From: Topomyia yanbarensis
Taxonomy: Eukaryota; Arthropoda; Insecta; Diptera; Culicidae
Length of the DNA stretch: 64,000 bases
Direction of reading: 5' to 3'
Assembly: GCF_030247195.1 (NCBI RefSeq)
Contig: NC_080671.1
Location: forward strand, 6,538,501-6,602,500
Part shown: piece after piece, positions 60,764 to 64,000 of the stretch
How positions within the stretch are numbered: the stretch's first letter is position 1
Layout of the letters: every line of letters starts with the position of its first letter
Translations under genes and position numbers: made by a program
The notes under the pieces: model-generated
Database searches by the model: none
What the model was told of the DNA's origin: nothing
The model's input: the letters and a program-made list of their open reading frames with translations, nothing else

Positions 60764-60868
60764 TTGCTTGAACCTGAAACTGAGTCAGGTTCTAACCCCA
60801 ACCGCAGTCAGTTCATACATTTTGACAGTAACTGCTGGGTTAGAAACTGACTCAGTTTCGCCTCAAAC
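60764..60868. repeat. Hairpin, about 45-bp imperfect arms
   Basis: 'cttgaacctgaaactgagtc' then 'aggttctaacccc' pairs with 'gggttagaaactgactcagt' then 'ttcgcctcaaac'. The whole could be a 105-bp mini element. No target duplication is evident. Confidence 0.7.
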
Positions 60869-61875
60869 AAAAACCACATTAGTAATTGATTTACTTCCCG
60901 AATAGCTGGTTTTATTTCGAAAACTTAATAACACCACAATTCCCCTGCAGTTGAGCTAATTGTGTCTGTAGTTCGACACTCATCTCTATTTCACGGAGTA
61001 GGTAGAGTCAAGGATATTGTGTTGAACTTTGTGTGTAGTGGATAGCAACAAAGGGGTAGGTATATACAACTTACTTTGCTAATACTTACGGAACGATTTT
61101 TAGTTTACGCTTTGAGCTAGATGGGGAGGTAGACTAAACCAACAGTTAACAGTTATTTAATAGAGAATTCATAACAAAGAATTCGAACCAACTCTCTTTA
61201 AAATTTCGGGAACAAATACAGAGAGAAAATATCGATGCCGTGTATGTCAATTTTGGTACTGAGCTGGCCAGTGGCCATCAACTCGAGAGGTCGCTTTAAA
61301 TTATTAATTGACGGATTTCGCGCTCAATCGTATTCAGAGTTGGCAGCACCCTCTCAGATTTTAATGAAACTTTCTGTACATGAAGACTTTGTCACAAAAA
61401 GCCACTTTGCATACTTTGTTTTTCCAAAAATGATCTAGACTGTCTTTTGAAAAGGGCCAAACTTTTATTACCAATTCTTTTTCAAATAGCTGTTGTCTAA
61501 AAATGACAAATCTTACAAAAATGTTGTAGGAGTGGTTTTCACAAAATTAGTCAAATTTTCGAATAAAAATATTGAAAAAAATCTTCATTGACTCCTACAC
61601 TAAAAAAATCGATTTTAAAAAGTCGATTTACAACAAAAATACCAAGATAGATAATTATGTTCCCTACCTACCGTCAAAAATTCAAGTTGGGCACTTTCAA
61701 GGAAAAAAAGTTATTTGAAAATGAAAAAAAACTTTTCCTTGTCCAAACTGAATTTTTTTCTTCAGTGTATTTCTATAGAAAACTAAACCAATGAAAGTCA
61801 TAATCATCTCAGAATCCAATAAAACTTAGTTTTTGAGAAGATACTGTTAAATTTAGCAACTAAGCATACTTTTAT
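60869..61875. other. No gene recognised
   Basis: AT-rich. 61440-61760 has the style of a dispersed repeat, but no second copy was found in the window. Confidence 0.35.
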
Positions 61876-63467
61876 TAAGGGGTTAATACTTTTTCATTTT
61901 TCCTAAAATCGAATTTTTTTATTACTTTATCTGAAAGTAAAACTCCTTGAGAATGTTTTCTCAAATTTTTATAGAGATCCGAGAAATAGATCGAAAGTTA
62001 CAGCGCTTCCAAGCGCGCTTCGTCTACCAAGAGCAGCAGTAATTTCGTCGCTGTTGTGCTATCTTATGACAAACGCCATTTTGGGGTGAACTGAGTTAGA
62101 TATGCCACATTACTTCTTTGAAAAATCTCTACAAAGTGGCATTTTCAGAATTTTGAAATTCTACTTGGTTACTTAGATATAGTGAGAAACATGATGATAA
62201 ATTGTTAGTTTTTTGCTTCAAATCACTGTATCTAGAGATTTGCTCAAGTTATATTCAAGTTTTAGATGTTTTCATGTGTGAAAATGTCTGAGGAACCAAA
62301 TGGCATAACCATTTCAACAGAAAATTACACGAGTTGTGAGAAAAACACAGTTTTAGTTTTAAACTGGAAATAAAGCATATTTGGCAACACTGTAATCAAA
62401 AATAACAATTTTTTATAGATTCCCTGACTCATTTCCTTCGAAATGCATTTCACCGATTGTTTATAGACCATATGAACGCAAAGATATGAATAAAAGTAAA
62501 AAATGGTTATTTTTTTCTATGGAAAATTTTCCATGCACGATTATGACACGTCATACAAATTTTGTCATCAATACACGCCTATGACACGTATGAGTGCGAC
62601 TTTTGTTTACATTCATAGTAAAAACTCGCAACATAGTCAACCGATCTTCATAATATTTGAGAGATTAATGCAGAATAGATAGAAGCATCAATTGTCTTCT
62701 TTGGATTGTTTATACCATTTATAAGTTTCAAGATATTCAATCTCAAACTTTAAAAATCGTTTTTCTCGAAATGTGCTAAATGGCGCTTGTCATAAGATAG
62801 CACAACAGCGACGATTTGAAATTTTAAACTCGATTATCTCGAAATGTCTGCTTACTAAAAATGGTTTTTCCATTTTTTTTGGTAATTTGAAATTTTAAAC
62901 TCGATTATCTCGAAATGTCGTCTTACTAAAAATGGTTTTTCCGTGCTCACGATTGCCGAAAAACTACTCCATCAATTTTCTTAAATTTTTTTTTCAATTG
63001 ATCGTAATTAATTTTTCTCGTACTATAACGATTCTTTTTTTATTCATAAATTTTTGTTTCATGGATATGAATTTTTAATAAAATTTTTAGAGCTCAAAGC
63101 AGCGATTCTTTTTTACTAAAAACGTTCTCGAATGCAGGAAAAAAATATTATTTATTCAACTAATCGTTAAGGTACGAGGAATACTCATATAATAATTTAA
63201 TTTTTTGAATTTTAGGATGTTAGATGATCTATTGGTCTTCAATCGTGATCACCGCAAACCTCTTAAATAAAAAAGGATTTCGGGGAAAAAGCCATAACTC
63301 CGCCAATTATTAATTTATTTTTGTAAACTTATGCTACTTTATTTCAATAAAAATGTACTACCAAAATATTATAAGTTTGATGTAATGAAATCAATGCTTT
63401 ATTCCTTTATGTAAATTCAAACTTTCTTGACATTTTTATCACTGAAAGGTATGTAACCCCTTAATCA
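61876..63467. mobile_element. Candidate 1.6-kb inverted-repeat element
   Basis: 'ttaaggggttaatac' at 61876 and 'gtaaccccttaatca' at 63453 form short inverted ends. Inside, 62049-62083 ('gtcgctgttgtgctatctta' then 'tgacaaacgccatt') is the inverted complement of 62778-62812 (about 33 of 34). No coding capacity. Boundaries are uncertain. Confidence 0.45.
62815..62945 (+). repeat. 71-bp tandem duplication, two copies
   Basis: 'tttgaaattttaaactcgat' through 'ctaaaaatggtttttcc' occurs at 62815 and again at 62886 with two or three differences. It is a recent direct duplication. Confidence 0.9.
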
Positions 63468-64000
63468 AGAATCCCATTGAAAAGAGTTTAACAAATATTC
63501 TATTATTACTAAGGCCTAAACTGAATTTTTATCGCAATTCGTGTGTTGTTGCTTGCAGGTCATTGTGTTCCTCCGATATTCTTAAATAGAGAAACATTTC
63601 TGATTTCAATGTAACTTGGGCCAATCTCAAGATCAAGTGGTTTGGAGCGGGAAACTCAAAGTGTCTCATCACATTTCTCGCTGTGTCTCAGTGGCCAGGC
63701 CGAGTTTCACTTATGTTTTGCACGTACGTCCTTATCATAACTAGTAGTTTGCATAATAGTAAATTATTCGTGCGGAAGCCACTGCTTAGAATCGACATTC
63801 TATTCACACATCCATCTGCCGTGGAAGTAACACGGTTGCTCATTATTTTCTTATTATTTTTACGTTCCAGTATTAGTAAAAGTCCTCCTCTTAATACGAA
63901 ACCATTATTTGTGTTCAATTCTAGCTATAGTACCTGACTTGAGAAATGAATTAATTTTACACGAATATATGTTATATAGTGTATGGCATTTTATTTGGAC
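63468..64000. other. No gene recognised
   Basis: Short overlapping frames on both strands at 63683-63937, no motif. The window ends here. Confidence 0.4.

Overview
The window looks like intergenic or intronic DNA from a large, repeat-rich insect genome, most probably a culicine mosquito (Aedes/Culex type). This is inferred from the density and kind of repeats: tRNA-derived SINEs with an 'aaccttaaggtt...cctctataatcga' tail, many decayed DD37E Tc1/mariner transposases, hAT, BEL/Pao, Penelope and RNase H-bearing LINE remnants, pogo-like and foldback MITEs, and long T-rich low-complexity tracts. I found no convincing host protein-coding gene, no bona fide tRNA or rRNA gene, and nothing bacterial (no operons, no CRISPR). 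Almost every open frame is short, AT-rich and either a chance frame, an antisense shadow, or part of a dead transposon.

Layout. 1-5 kb: unassigned AT-rich DNA, a CT tract, and a T-rich tract holding a diverged tandem duplication. 5-6.7 kb: two mariner-superfamily transposase fossils and a SINE. 9.9-13.8 kb: a LINE gag (ORF1) fossil, a 2.6 kb element with perfect 23-bp inverted ends, and a DD37E fossil. 14.2-18 kb: a foldback with a 10 x 16-bp array, another DD37E fossil, and a second gag fossil. 21.5-25.3 kb: a structurally complete hAT transposon (terminal inverted repeats, perfect 8-bp target duplication, three-exon transposase), broken only by a 205-bp (TA)n tract inside the coding sequence. 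25.7-29.3 kb: an RNase H LINE fossil, a tRNA-like element, a MITE with a paralogous empty site elsewhere in the window, and a decayed SINE. 29.5-32.3 kb: a 2.7 kb foldback with hAT-like ends, nested MITEs and tandem units in its arms. 32.6-34.3 kb: T-rich DNA. 35-39.6 kb: a LINE reverse transcriptase fossil, inverted repeat copies, a Transib-like terminus, a very young SINE, a Penelope GIY-YIG fossil and a BEL/Pao integrase fossil. 42.8-46.2 kb: a long hairpin joined to a LINE RT fossil, and DD37E fossils in opposing orientation. 47.5-55.8 kb: a gag fossil, a 305-bp hAT MITE with a perfect target duplication, satellite-like arrays, a pogo-like MITE, a LINE 3' end and another DD37E fossil. 58-64 kb: a gag fossil, a DD37E transposase split by a 541-bp palindromic Transib-like MITE, hairpins and diverged repeats.

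The window therefore records many rounds of insertion, several with readable order (element inside element). Likely newest arrivals are the SINE at 38.18 kb (perfect 12-bp duplication, intact Pol III boxes), the hAT MITE at 50.3 kb and the hAT at 21.5 kb. The least familiar structures are the hAT-ended foldback, the palindromic element whose ends resemble a V(D)J heptamer, the 16-bp array and the 51.8-53.3 kb satellite-like block. Family assignments come from motif recognition by eye; no alignment or database search was run.
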